Assembly (NCBI GenBank): GCA_016787665.1
Contig: JAEUUC010000008.1
Location: 124,001-188,000 of the forward strand
Length of the DNA stretch: 64,000 nt
Reading direction: 5' to 3'
Origin: Cyclobacteriaceae bacterium
GTDB taxonomy: Bacteria > Bacteroidota > Bacteroidia > Cytophagales > Cyclobacteriaceae
Below the pieces are notes generated by a model that had not been told where the DNA came from, did no database searches, and worked only from the letters and a program-made list of their open reading frames with translations. Within the stretch, counting starts at the first letter, position 1, and each line of letters starts with the position of its first letter. The translations under genes were made by a program, and so were the position numbers. This document shows, piece by piece, positions 1 to 9,076 of the stretch.

Positions 1-1037
1 ATATTAAAAATCCGATCAAAGGATCTCCTGCCATTGACCCGCGGGGGTATCCGCTGCTCTATTGTGGGCAGGGTATCAACCGAAGCGGTGAATTTGGCTT
101 TCGGATTTTCAGTCTTATTGACGGACGAAAATTGTACACCCTCAATGGACGCGATCCGTTTGCGCACCGCACATGGGGCGCCTTTGACGGGGCCCCGTTA
201 CTGGATGCGGTGAACGACCGCCTGGTTGTAGCTGGTGAAAACGGGGTGTTGTACACCGCTGATCTTCATACACAATATAAACCTGACAGCGGCTTTATCC
301 GCGTGCAGCCGCGTGTTAATCGATACCGCTACCAAAAACCCGGGGGCACTCGCCAGGGTGTAGAGAATTCGGTGGCTGCGTTTGCCAACTTACTTTACTT
401 TGCTGACAACGATGGCAATATTCAGGCAGTCGACATTGCTACGCTGCAGCCCGTCTGGTTTCATCACAACCACGATGATACAGACGCAACCGTGGTGCTC
501 GATGTGCCTGATAGTATTCCGTATTTGTATACCGGGAGTGAGGTCGACATTCAGGGAAATAAAGGGTTTACGTTTCTAAAAAAGATCAACGGAGTAACGG
601 GCACTACCGTTTGGGAGAAGAAGTATCCGTGCTTCAGTATTCGGGGCGCACACCCCGTTAATGGCGGCATGTTGTCCACTCCGGTATTGGGCAAGTTTTT
701 GGCTAAAAATCTGCTGGTGGCCAGCCTCTCTCGTTATGGCTCGGTTGAAAAAGGGCTATTGGTTGCCTTGGACAAAGAAACGGGTGGTGAGTGCTGGAAA
801 CTGGAACTTGCTCATTATGCCTGGAGCAGCCCGTTGGATATGTATGATCGCGAAGGTAACCTGTATATTTTTTTGGCGGATAGCCGGGGCCACGTGATGT
901 TGATTGACGGAGCGACCGGAAAGGTGATGTTTCAGAAAAAGATAGCCGACCTGTTTGAAGCTTCGCCCGTGGCGTTCAATAACCGAATCGTTATTGCCTC
1001 TCGACCCCGGAAGATTTATTGTCTGGAAGTACGGTAG
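1..1037 (+). CDS. PQQ-like beta-propeller repeat protein (5' end outside window)
   Basis: The frame is open from position 3 to the stop at 1037, so the gene begins upstream of the window; the first start-like codon inside (TTG at 132) is not the true start. The protein shows repeated blade-like segments with conserved Gly/Trp and Asp-x-x-Thr-Gly turns such as 'LDKETGGECWKLEL' and 'LIDGATGKVMFQKKI', typical of PQQ/quinoprotein-like propellers of the outer-membrane assembly (BamB-like) or sensor kind. No enzyme residues can be assigned. Its last 47 bases overlap, tail to tail, the 3' end of the M23 peptidase on the other strand. The fold is supported by the repeats; the substrate or partner is unknown. 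Confidence 0.75.
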   Translation, partial: IKNPIKGSPAIDPRGYPLLYCGQGINRSGEFGFRIFSLIDGRKLYTLNGRDPFAHRTWGAFDGAPLLDAVNDRLVVAGENGVLYTADLHTQYKPDSGFIRVQPRVNRYRYQKPGGTRQGVENSVAAFANLLYFADNDGNIQAVDIATLQPVWFHHNHDDTDATVVLDVPDSIPYLYTGSEVDIQGNKGFTFLKKINGVTGTTVWEKKYPCFSIRGAHPVNGGMLSTPVLGKFLAKNLLVASLSRYGSVEKGLLVALDKETGGECWKLELAHYAWSSPLDMYDREGNLYIFLADSRGHVMLIDGATGKVMFQKKIADLFEASPVAFNNRIVIASRPRKIYCLEVR

Positions 1038-1977
1038 GAGCCTTGCGGATAAGTTTGTTGTACTCTTCCTGCTTTACATCGCGGTACATGAAGTTAATTG
1101 GATTCACATACTTACCGTGGTACAGAACCTCGTAATGCAGGTGTGGCGTGGTGGATACACCGGTGCTGCCCACAAATCCGATCAGATCTCCGCGTTTTAC
1201 CTGCTGGCCGGGTTGGGTGTTGAATTTGGACAGGTGGCCATAACGCGATTCAAATCCAAAACCATGGTTGATATAAACCACGTTTCCGTAGCCACCGTTG
1301 TACGCGGCAAATGATATGATACCATCACCGGTGGCGTACACAGGTGTGCCCTGGGGCGCAGTCAGGTCAAGTCCGTTGTGGTTGCGCCAATCCCGGTAAA
1401 CGGGGTGTAGGCGCATGCCAAAGATGGAATTGAACCGCGTGAGTTGCCGGTTGTCGATCGGTTGCATGGCGGGCCGCGTTGACAATTGGCGCTCCTTTAC
1501 GGCTACTTCCTTTTCCAGTTCTTTCAGCGATTGTTCGTGAACTTCAATCCGGTTGCCCAGGCGGAACAGGGAGTCATAAGCCCCCAGTATTTCGGAAACC
1601 GACTCATCGGCCGGCAGCAGTACAGGTGCATGGCCACCGGCACCTGCCAGGCGCATGGACGGGTCCAGCGGATTCATGGCGAGCAATACCCGGTAGTGAT
1701 CATCATCGTCATGTTCCAATACGCGCAACTGGTTCGATACGTGGCGGATCTCATTGTGCAACTCACCCCACTGCCATTTCAATTCATGATTTTCGCGCGT
1801 CAGTTGGTTTTCATCCAGGCTCGGATAGTGGGTGAGGTAGTATGCCAGTCCACCGAAAGCCAGGATCAGACAGATAAGGATAAACCGCCCGGTCTGATTT
1901 AAGAAATGCCGGCCCGTATGAATAATGGGTTCATACTGGCAGGTTTCCGGGTTGTAGTGATAACGCATGCGTGCCAT
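991..1977 (-). CDS. Membrane-anchored M23 (LytM-type) metallopeptidase
   Basis: 328 aa. A short cytoplasmic N-terminus (MARMRYHYNPETCQYEP) precedes one membrane segment at about residues 32-49, then a coiled-coil region (about 55-165), then an M23 domain. Zinc-ligand motifs are intact: H200-x3-D204 and H279-L-H281, with H248 in 'RYGHLS'. The family cleaves peptidoglycan cross-bridges or acts as a murein-hydrolase activator in the periplasm; retained ligands suggest catalytic activity. The start ATG overlaps the stop of the upstream paralogue by one base (TGATG), so the two are translationally coupled. The coiled coil resembles EnvC/NlpD-like organisation, so a cell-division or envelope-remodelling role is plausible but inferred. 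Confidence 0.9.
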   Translation of the reverse strand: MARMRYHYNPETCQYEPIIHTGRHFLNQTGRFILICLILAFGGLAYYLTHYPSLDENQLTRENHELKWQWGELHNEIRHVSNQLRVLEHDDDDHYRVLLAMNPLDPSMRLAGAGGHAPVLLPADESVSEILGAYDSLFRLGNRIEVHEQSLKELEKEVAVKERQLSTRPAMQPIDNRQLTRFNSIFGMRLHPVYRDWRNHNGLDLTAPQGTPVYATGDGIISFAAYNGGYGNVVYINHGFGFESRYGHLSKFNTQPGQQVKRGDLIGFVGSTGVSTTPHLHYEVLYHGKYVNPINFMYRDVKQEEYNKLIRKAPTVLPDNKSSGVERQ

Positions 1978-2945
1978 CAGTCAAGAGCTTGTTTTACTTG
2001 TTTACCAATCTCAGCCAACTGAATCCACGAGCGTTCATCGATCTGCTCGGTGAAGAATAATACCGGATTAATGGGGTTGCCATTTTTTAATACCATATAG
2101 TGAAGGTGAGGGGCGGTAGCTTCGCCTGTCATTCCCACCTGAGCAATCACCTGTCCTTGTTGAACCCGTTGCCCGCGCTGCACGCTGATCTCGGCCAGGT
2201 GTTCATACCGGGTTCGGTAACCGTTGATATGTTCAATCTCAACATAATTGCCTTCACCGTAAGGTGTAGTTTGTCGCACAGCTGCTAGTACCCGCCCGTC
2301 ACCGGCCGCCAGTACCGGGGCTCCCAACTCAGCTTCCAGGTCAACACCTTCGTGGTGGTACAACAACTTATTGAAGGGATTCAACTGCTCACCAAAACCG
2401 CAGACAAATTGACTCAGCTTGAAATCCTGGATCGGAATGAGCGTGGGGTATTGTTGCAACTCCGAAACATCTTCTTTCTTCGGCCAAAAGAGTTGCGCGA
2501 AATTCCAGGAGGCCAGGGATGCCTTCGCATAGGTTACATCGGTTTGACTGATGAGCCGATCGACCACCTGGTGAAAGCCTTCCAAGTCCGTTTGCAAGAT
2601 ATCTTGTGCATCGCCTGTGTCCTCTGCCTCCTCGGCTTTGGGGGTGAGAAAAATGCGTTGATAAATTTCTTTGTCTTTGCCCGACAGGGAGGCCAGGGCC
2701 GCGCGTGCGTTATTTAACTCATACTCAATGGTGCCGCGGTGGTTCTTCAACGCGCGGTTTTCCGTTCGCAGTTTATGTTCCAGTTCGGTTTCGGTAAAAC
2801 GGTTCACCAAAAGCAGCAATCCGTAAAAGAATAAAACACTGACAATAGCGACACCCGCCACACGGAAAAACCACGTGGCCCAGGGGAACCTGGCCAACTC
2901 GTAGCGCAGTGTTCTGGGGTTATAATAATATTTGTGTCGCGCCAT
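1977..2945 (-). CDS. Membrane-anchored M23 (LytM-type) metallopeptidase, paralogue
   Basis: 322 aa, same architecture as the downstream gene: N-terminal 'MARHKYYYNPRTLRYE', a membrane segment at about residues 28-48, a coiled-coil linker, and a C-terminal M23 domain. The zinc motifs are H198-x3-D202 and H280-L-H282, so this copy also looks active. The two genes share the N-terminal (K/R)Y(Y/H)YNP motif and are an old tandem duplication, forming a bicistron read away from alaS. The gene is divergent from alaS with about 95 bases between them. Expected in the inner membrane with the peptidase in the periplasm, acting on peptidoglycan. Family assignment is firm; the exact bond cleaved is unknown. 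Confidence 0.9.
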   Translation of the reverse strand: MARHKYYYNPRTLRYELARFPWATWFFRVAGVAIVSVLFFYGLLLLVNRFTETELEHKLRTENRALKNHRGTIEYELNNARAALASLSGKDKEIYQRIFLTPKAEEAEDTGDAQDILQTDLEGFHQVVDRLISQTDVTYAKASLASWNFAQLFWPKKEDVSELQQYPTLIPIQDFKLSQFVCGFGEQLNPFNKLLYHHEGVDLEAELGAPVLAAGDGRVLAAVRQTTPYGEGNYVEIEHINGYRTRYEHLAEISVQRGQRVQQGQVIAQVGMTGEATAPHLHYMVLKNGNPINPVLFFTEQIDERSWIQLAEIGKQVKQALD

Positions 2946-2975
2946 CGAATTCCTTCAAAAGGCTCTAAATTTGTG

Positions 2976-2995
2976 GGTTATTCAGGTAAATAACC
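2976..2995. repeat. Small hairpin in the M23/alaS divergent intergenic region
   Basis: Perfect 7-bp inverted repeat GGTTATT / AATAACC with a 6-base loop (CAGGTA), 45 bases before the alaS start and 31 bases before the divergent M23 gene. It could be an operator or a leader hairpin; no T-tract follows, so it is not a standard terminator. Function unknown. Confidence 0.35.
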
Positions 2996-3039
2996 TGTAA
3001 AACTACTCAAATTTTCGTACGGTTAAAGACTGTGAGTGA

Positions 3040-5670
3040 ATGGATTCTAAGCAGATAAGGCAGCATTTTCTTGATTTTTTCAAAAACAAAGGCCATCAGA
3101 TTGTTCCTTCGGCACCCCTGGTGCGCAAAAATGACCCCACGCTCTTGTTCACGAACTCGGGTATGGTGCAGTTTAAGGACTACTTTCTGGGCAACACCCT
3201 GCCTTCGAGCAAGCGGATTGCCGATACGCAAAAATGCCTTCGGGTAAGCGGTAAACACAATGACCTGGAGGATGTAGGTCTGGATACCTACCACCACACC
3301 ATGTTCGAAATGTTGGGCAACTGGAGCTTTGGCGACTACTTTAAAAAAGAAGCCATCGCCTGGGCGTGGGAGTTGCTCACGGAGGTGTACCGGTTGCCGA
3401 AGGACAGGCTGTATGTAACCGTTTTTGGCGGAGACAAAGGTGACAACCTGCCGGTGGATGAGGAAGCGAAAGACCTATGGAAGCAGTTTGTAAGCGATGA
3501 CCGTATCCTGCACGGGGTGAAAAAAGATAACTTTTGGGAGATGGGCGACCAGGGCCCGTGCGGTCCATGTTCAGAGATACATATCGACATTCGACCGCAG
3601 GCAGAAGTGGATAAAAAGCCCGGTCGCGATCTGGTTAACAGCGATCACCCGCAAGTGGTGGAAATCTGGAATCTGGTTTTTATTCAGTTCAACCGGTTGG
3701 CTTCCGGCAAGCTGGAGCCGCTGCCTGATAAACATGTGGACACAGGCATGGGCTTCGAGCGATTGTGTATGGCCATCCAGGGAAAAACGTCCAACTACGA
3801 CACGGATGTATTCCGTCCGTTAATGGATTTCATCGCCCAGCAGGCCGGGGTGAAGTATGCGGGCACTACGCCTTCAAAATCTAACCGTTCAGCCCAGGAG
3901 ATGACGGATATTGCCATTCGGGTAATGGCTGATCATATTCGGGCGGTAGCTTTTACTATTGCCGATGGCCAGCTGCCCAGCAACACGGGCGCGGGTTATG
4001 TTATTCGAAGAATCTTACGGAGAGCCGTGCGCTACGGTTTTTCCTATCTGCAATTCAAAGAGCCGTTTATGCACCGGCTCGTGCCGTTGCTGGCCCTTCA
4101 ATTGAAAGACGTGTTTCCGGAGTTGCATCAACAGCAGGAATACGTGAGTCGTGTGATTTTGGAGGAGGAGCAGTCTTTCCTGCGAACACTGGAGCGCGGG
4201 CTCAAGCGCATGGAGGCATTCACGGGCAATATTTCGGGTGAGCAGGCATTCGAATTGTACGATACGTTTGGCTTTCCCTTTGACCTCACGTCACTAATTG
4301 CCCGCGAACGCGGCCTCTCGGTAGACGAGAAAGGTTTTGCGGAAGAGATGGCCAAACAGAAATCGCGCTCGAAGGCCGATGCGGCCAAAGAAACGGGTGA
4401 CTGGATTGTAACCGGTGACGATGTCAAGACCGAGTTTGTGGGCTATGAAAGCCTGACGTCTGTATCGCGCCTCGTCAAATACCGATCTGTAAAGCAGAAG
4501 AACAAGGAGTTGTTTCAACTCGTTTTTGATCAAACACCGTTTTATGCCGAGAGCGGTGGTCAGGTGGGCGACACCGGGGTGTTACAGTCCGGGGCAGAAC
4601 GAATTGCCATTCTGGACACGAAAAAAGAGAATGAACTGATCGTTCATTTTGCCGAGAAACTACCGGCCGATGTTCACGCTGCGGTAACGTTGCAGGTGGA
4701 AGCCGGAAAACGCAGGCGGACGATGAACAATCACAGCGCCACCCATTTGTTGCATGCCGCGCTGCGTGAGGTGTTGGGTAAGCATGTGGAGCAGAAAGGT
4801 TCGCTCGTCAATGAAAAGATACTGCGGTTCGACTTTTCGCATTTTGCCGCCATGACCGATGAAGAAATTCGCAAGGTGGAATTGCGGGTGAATGAAAAAA
4901 TTCGCGAGAACATTACCTTGAACGAGCAGCGGAACGTGCCATTGGAAAAGGCGAAAGCGATGGGCGCCATGGCCTTGTTTGGTGAGAAATATGGCGAGTT
5001 TGTCCGCGTGATCACATTCGATCCCGGCTACTCGGTTGAATTGTGCGGGGGTACCCACGTGCGGGCCACGGGCCACATCGGGTTATTGAAGATCATGTCG
5101 GAGAGTTCAGTTGCGGCCGGTGTGCGCAGGATCGAAGCGGTAACAGGCGAGGGGGCGCAGGAGTTTGTGAATGCATCGCTGGCTGTGCTGGAAGAGATCA
5201 AGGCCGTGCTTAAGAACCCGAAAGACACGCTGGCGTCTCTTCAGAATCTGCTGGAGGAAAAACACGCCCTGGAAAAGAAACTGGAGGCTGTGCATCAACA
5301 ACAGGCCAACCAGCTTCGCGAGGAGCTGGCCCGCAAGGCCGTGCAAGCCAACGGGCATCACCTCGTTATTGAGCGCGTCACAGTGCCCAATGCTGATGCG
5401 TTGAAAAATATCGCTTATGCGCTGCGCAACCAGTTTGATGATTTGCTACTGGTGCTGGCTGCCGAAGTGGATGGCAAGCCCCAGGTAGCGGTGATGATCG
5501 GGGAGAAACTGGCGCAAACCAACCGGTATCATGCCGGCAACCTGGTGAAAGAACTCGCCAAAGAAATTGAAGGTGGCGGTGGCGGCCAGCCATTCTTCGC
5601 CACTGCAGGCGGGAAAAAGCTGGAAGGCCTGGCCAATGTTTTGACGCGCGCACGGCAAATGCTCAACTAA
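3040..5670 (+). CDS. alaS: Alanine--tRNA ligase
   Basis: 876 aa, full length for bacterial AlaRS. The N-terminal class II aminoacylation domain begins 'MDSKQIRQHFLDFFKNKGH' and contains 'TNSGMVQFKDYF'; the editing domain carries the zinc-type motif 'NHSATHLLHAALREVLG' (about residues 564-580) and 'CGGTH' (about 669-673); the C-terminal region has a coiled coil and a Gly-rich 'GGGGGQPFFATAGG' motif of the C-Ala domain. It charges tRNA-Ala and hydrolyses mischarged Ser/Gly-tRNA in the cytoplasm. gatB follows after 18 bases, so the two are likely cotranscribed. All characteristic motifs are present. Confidence 0.98.
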   Translation: MDSKQIRQHFLDFFKNKGHQIVPSAPLVRKNDPTLLFTNSGMVQFKDYFLGNTLPSSKRIADTQKCLRVSGKHNDLEDVGLDTYHHTMFEMLGNWSFGDYFKKEAIAWAWELLTEVYRLPKDRLYVTVFGGDKGDNLPVDEEAKDLWKQFVSDDRILHGVKKDNFWEMGDQGPCGPCSEIHIDIRPQAEVDKKPGRDLVNSDHPQVVEIWNLVFIQFNRLASGKLEPLPDKHVDTGMGFERLCMAIQGKTSNYDTDVFRPLMDFIAQQAGVKYAGTTPSKSNRSAQEMTDIAIRVMADHIRAVAFTIADGQLPSNTGAGYVIRRILRRAVRYGFSYLQFKEPFMHRLVPLLALQLKDVFPELHQQQEYVSRVILEEEQSFLRTLERGLKRMEAFTGNISGEQAFELYDTFGFPFDLTSLIARERGLSVDEKGFAEEMAKQKSRSKADAAKETGDWIVTGDDVKTEFVGYESLTSVSRLVKYRSVKQKNKELFQLVFDQTPFYAESGGQVGDTGVLQSGAERIAILDTKKENELIVHFAEKLPADVHAAVTLQVEAGKRRRTMNNHSATHLLHAALREVLGKHVEQKGSLVNEKILRFDFSHFAAMTDEEIRKVELRVNEKIRENITLNEQRNVPLEKAKAMGAMALFGEKYGEFVRVITFDPGYSVELCGGTHVRATGHIGLLKIMSESSVAAGVRRIEAVTGEGAQEFVNASLAVLEEIKAVLKNPKDTLASLQNLLEEKHALEKKLEAVHQQQANQLREELARKAVQANGHHLVIERVTVPNADALKNIAYALRNQFDDLLLVLAAEVDGKPQVAVMIGEKLAQTNRYHAGNLVKELAKEIEGGGGGQPFFATAGGKKLEGLANVLTRARQMLN

Positions 5671-5688
5671 CACTTCGGGCTTTCGCTC

Positions 5689-7131
5689 ATGAAGTTTGAA
5701 ACGATTATCGGTCTGGAGGTGCATGCGCAACTGCTGACCGAAAGCAAGATTTTTGCGGGCGATGCGTCCTCCTTTGGCGCAGAGCCCAACACGCACATCA
5801 GTGCCATAACGCTTGGCTTGCCCGGTACCTTGCCGCGGCTTAACAAGCGCGCGGTGGAGCTGGCTGTGCGGATGGGGCTGGCTTGCGGGTGCGACATTTC
5901 GCGCCACCAGATTTTTGATCGCAAGAATTATTTCTATCCCGATCTTCCCAAAGGATATCAAATCACCCAGGATCGTACACCGGTGTGTCGCGGAGGATTC
6001 ATTCCCATTCGATTGAAGTCGGGTGAGGTGAAAAGCATTCGGCTCAACCGGATTCACCTGGAGGAAGATGCGGGAAAGTCCATTCATGCGGAGGGGCACG
6101 ATGAAACGCTTTTGGATTTTAACCGGGCCGGCACCGCGCTGATTGAGATTGTGACCGAGCCGGTGCTCACCAGTCCGGAAGAAGCCGGGGCGGTGTTGGC
6201 CGAAATCCGCAAGATGGTGCGCTACCTGGGCATCTGTGATGGCAACCTGGAGGAGGGATCGTTGCGGTGCGATGCGAATGTGTCGGTGCGGCCGCAGGGT
6301 TCAGGTGTGCTGGGAAAAAGAGTGGAAGTGAAAAACATGAACTCGATCCGCCATGTGCAACGAGCCATCGAGGTAGAGGCGACCCGGCAAATCGAGTTGG
6401 CTTTGCGGGGCGAGGACGTGGTTTCCGAAACCCGGTTGTATGATGCGGCTGCCAATACCACGCGCAGCATGCGCATTAAAGAAGAGCTCAACGACTACCG
6501 TTACTTTCCCGACCCGGATTTGGCCCCGGTCGTGCTTTCGGACGATTGGCTGAACGCCATCCGCGCTTCAATGCCCGCGTTACCCGAGCAGGTGGTCAGT
6601 CACCTAATGGAAAAGTATGCGTTGCCCGAGTACGATGCCCGTGTGCTGGCCGATGACCGTGAGGTGGCCATGTATTTTCAATCGGTGTGCGAGCATACCC
6701 CATTCTTCAAATCCGCATCCAACTGGCTCATGGGGCCAGTGAAGTCGTACCTCAACGAAAAAGGCATCGAAATCGGAAAGTTCCCGTTGACGCCTGCGCA
6801 ACTGGCTGCTTTGGTTAACCTGATCGAAGCTGGCCAGGTCAGCTACACGGCAGCCGCGCAGAAAATTTTCCCCGCCTGGGTTCTTCAGCCGGAGGCCGAT
6901 CCGGCACAATTGGCGAATGCACTCAATCTCCTGCAGGATAGTTCGGCCGATAGCCTTGGGCCGCTGGTTGACCAGGTTATTCGGGAATTTCCGCTGAAAG
7001 TGGAAGAATACCACAAAGGAAAAAAGGCCATTGTAACCATGTTTATGGGCGAAGTGATGAAGCGCAGCAAAGGCAAAGCCGATCCCCGATTGACACAAGA
7101 GTTGATTTTACAGCGACTGAAGAAGTCGTGA
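5689..7131 (+). CDS. gatB: Aspartyl/glutamyl-tRNA amidotransferase subunit B
   Basis: 480 aa, the usual GatB length. Begins 'MKFETIIGLEVHAQLLTESK', the family signature, followed by 'DLPKGYQITQ' and 'VEVKNMNS', and ends with a YqeY-like tail ('GEVMKRSKGKADP'). With GatA and GatC (not in this window) it converts Glu-tRNA-Gln (and Asp-tRNA-Asn) to the amidated form, GatB acting as the kinase/transamidase subunit. It lies 18 bases behind alaS on the same strand, giving a translation-related pair. Nothing unusual is visible. Confidence 0.98.
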   Translation: MKFETIIGLEVHAQLLTESKIFAGDASSFGAEPNTHISAITLGLPGTLPRLNKRAVELAVRMGLACGCDISRHQIFDRKNYFYPDLPKGYQITQDRTPVCRGGFIPIRLKSGEVKSIRLNRIHLEEDAGKSIHAEGHDETLLDFNRAGTALIEIVTEPVLTSPEEAGAVLAEIRKMVRYLGICDGNLEEGSLRCDANVSVRPQGSGVLGKRVEVKNMNSIRHVQRAIEVEATRQIELALRGEDVVSETRLYDAAANTTRSMRIKEELNDYRYFPDPDLAPVVLSDDWLNAIRASMPALPEQVVSHLMEKYALPEYDARVLADDREVAMYFQSVCEHTPFFKSASNWLMGPVKSYLNEKGIEIGKFPLTPAQLAALVNLIEAGQVSYTAAAQKIFPAWVLQPEADPAQLANALNLLQDSSADSLGPLVDQVIREFPLKVEEYHKGKKAIVTMFMGEVMKRSKGKADPRLTQELILQRLKKS

Positions 7132-7160
7132 GGTCGTCCGTTTGTGCCGCTGAATTTTTG

Positions 7161-7168
7161 CAACTTTG
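7161..7168 (+). promoter_or_regulatory. Candidate -7 element (CAACTTTG), TlpA-like gene
   Basis: Seven of eight bases match the Bacteroidota -7 consensus TAnnTTTG. The ATG of the TlpA-like lipoprotein lies only six bases downstream, so the transcript would start at or next to the start codon (leaderless or nearly so). Confidence 0.45.
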
Positions 7169-7174
7169 CACGCT

Positions 7175-8326
7175 ATGAATATACGCTTCACAATAGGTAT
7201 GTGCGCGCTGGCCATGTTCGTTTTGGCCTGCCAGGGGGATAAGAAGGAAACACCTAAAGGAAATCCAGTGACCATTTCGGGTAAGGTGGGTTTCCCGCAG
7301 AAGGACCAATGGATTGTGTTTGCCGAGTTGAGGCCTGATAATTCCGTGATCAAACGCGACTCGGTGCAGGTAAAGGAAGATTTTACGTACACGAAGACGG
7401 TAATGGTTCCTGAGCCTGCCTTTTATCAAATCAACTTTTTCAATCAACAGCTTGTGAATGTCATCCTCAACAAAACCAATCTGGAGGTAAATGTGGATGG
7501 CAACGCGCCCAGCGGCTTTGCCGAAATTAAGGGCTCGGCCGAACATGAGTTCATGAATGAAGTACGCCAGCGTCTGAACGCCCAGCAAAATAACCCGGCC
7601 GTAGCAGCACTGGAGGCTGAGTTTCAGCAGGCGGTGCAACAGCAAAATGAAAAGAAAATTACCGAACTGCAGGAGCGCTACCTGGAAATCAGTCGGGCCA
7701 GCACCGATTCCCTGGCTGACTTTGTACGGAAACAACCGGCTTCGCTGGCCGTGATGGAAGTACTGCGGGCCAATCTGCTGGATGCTGATGAATATTATGA
7801 CCTGTACCGTGATGCAGCCGAAAAGTTACAGGCGGAGTTACCGAATTCGCCCTACATCAGCGAGTTTATCGCCCGCGTGAAGACCATGGAAGCCACCGCG
7901 GTGGGGCAGCTGGCGCCCGAAATTTCACTACCTAATCCGGAAGGAAAGGTGATCAGCCTTTCCTCGTTGCGTGGCCAGTACGTGCTGGTTGATTTTTGGG
8001 CCAAGTGGTGCGGACCGTGCAGACGGGAAAATCCGAACGTGGTGAAGGCCTTCAACAAATACAAAGACAAGGGTTTCACTGTATTTGGCGTGTCGCTCGA
8101 TCGCACACGGGAAGACTGGGTAAAAGCTATTCAGGAGGACGGCCTGACGTGGACGCACGTGTCGGATTTGAAATACTTTGAGTCTCAGGCGGCACGCGAC
8201 TATAACATCAATGCCATTCCGTTTTCGCTGCTGCTTGATCGCGAGGGCAAGATTATTGCCAAGAACTTGCGCGGTGCAGCTTTAGAAAAGAAACTCGAAG
8301 AAGTTTTTTCAAGCGCTGCGCCATGA
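7175..8326 (+). CDS. TlpA-like thiol-disulfide oxidoreductase lipoprotein (DUF4369 + thioredoxin fold)
   Basis: 383 aa. I start at ATG 7175 rather than the upstream in-frame TTG (7166) because it gives a clean lipoprotein signal, 'MCALAMFVLAC'. After the lipobox Cys comes a DUF4369-like beta domain ('VTISGKVGFPQKDQWIVF'), a helical stretch (about 120-225), and a C-terminal AhpC/TSA/TlpA domain with the redox motif W-C279-G-P-C282 and a cis-Pro loop 'NINAIPFSLL'. The family reduces or rearranges periplasmic disulfides, anchored to a membrane. The last four bases (ATGA) overlap the start of the DUF3298 lipoprotein, so the two are coupled. Confidence 0.9.
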   Translation: MNIRFTIGMCALAMFVLACQGDKKETPKGNPVTISGKVGFPQKDQWIVFAELRPDNSVIKRDSVQVKEDFTYTKTVMVPEPAFYQINFFNQQLVNVILNKTNLEVNVDGNAPSGFAEIKGSAEHEFMNEVRQRLNAQQNNPAVAALEAEFQQAVQQQNEKKITELQERYLEISRASTDSLADFVRKQPASLAVMEVLRANLLDADEYYDLYRDAAEKLQAELPNSPYISEFIARVKTMEATAVGQLAPEISLPNPEGKVISLSSLRGQYVLVDFWAKWCGPCRRENPNVVKAFNKYKDKGFTVFGVSLDRTREDWVKAIQEDGLTWTHVSDLKYFESQAARDYNINAIPFSLLLDREGKIIAKNLRGAALEKKLEEVFSSAAP

Positions 8327-9072
8327 AGCACCTCATTCCGTTCTTTTTATTGGCTTACCTGGTCTCTTGCAACAAATCAGGCGAAAAGCCGGCTGCCTTG
8401 GCCGTGCGGACGGACAGCGTAGTGATGGCGTCTCCTGGTGGATGTCAGGGTGATTCGATTCCTTGCGTCAGCTTTAAAGTGACATTTCCACGCATTGCGG
8501 GGTTATCCAAAACAGCCGAAGATACTTTGACCCGGGCGCTGGCACGTTTGCCGATCAATGTAGATAACAAGCCAATGGAGCTTGCGGAAAGCGGCAGGCG
8601 TTTCCTTGCCGATTGGACGGAGATTAATGAAGAATTTGAGGGTGCCACGGCACCTTGGTCGTTCGAGTCGAACGCCACGGTGTTGATTGCGAGCGATACG
8701 TTGATCAGCATTAAGGTGTGGAGCTACCAATACACCGGAGGCGCACATGGATTACAAGAAACCCATTACATCAACATGCACCCCGTGACCGGGGCGCGAC
8801 TCAGCTTAGATGATTTTCTGCGACCCGGCTACCAGGCGGTGTTAACGGCTGTTGGCCATCAGGCTTTTCGGGAAGCGCGCGGACTGACACCAGACGAAGA
8901 CCTGGAAGCAGCCGGATTTGAATTTCCGGATGGGTTTGAACTCAACACCAACTACGGATTCACTGGCAACGGAATCGAGTTCACCTTTAACATTTATGAG
9001 ATCGGGCCTTACGTTCTCGGGCCGTCTGAATTCACTGTTCCGTATCGCGAATTGGCGGCTTACCGAAAGTGA
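8323..9072 (+). CDS. DUF3298/DUF4163-type lipoprotein (RsiV/PdaC-like domain)
   Basis: 249 aa with a lipoprotein signal ('FFLLAYLVSC'). The body has the pattern of the PdaC/RsiV (DUF4163-DUF3298) fold: a 'SYQYTGGAHGLQETHYIN' strand and 'DFLRPGYQAVLTAVGHQAF' helix. In RsiV the domain binds lysozyme and PdaC is a peptidoglycan deacetylase; this protein has only the DUF4163/3298 region, so it is a surface lipoprotein of unknown ligand. It overlaps the TlpA-like gene by four bases, suggesting an envelope-stress or redox-related pair (inference). Confidence 0.8.
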   Translation: MKHLIPFFLLAYLVSCNKSGEKPAALAVRTDSVVMASPGGCQGDSIPCVSFKVTFPRIAGLSKTAEDTLTRALARLPINVDNKPMELAESGRRFLADWTEINEEFEGATAPWSFESNATVLIASDTLISIKVWSYQYTGGAHGLQETHYINMHPVTGARLSLDDFLRPGYQAVLTAVGHQAFREARGLTPDEDLEAAGFEFPDGFELNTNYGFTGNGIEFTFNIYEIGPYVLGPSEFTVPYRELAAYRK

Positions 9073-9076
9073 GTTT

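Noticed and set aside
955..1314. 119-codon plus-strand frame across the PQQ-like/M23 boundary
   Set aside because: It lies opposite the conserved C-terminal half of the M23 domain and has no recognisable content.
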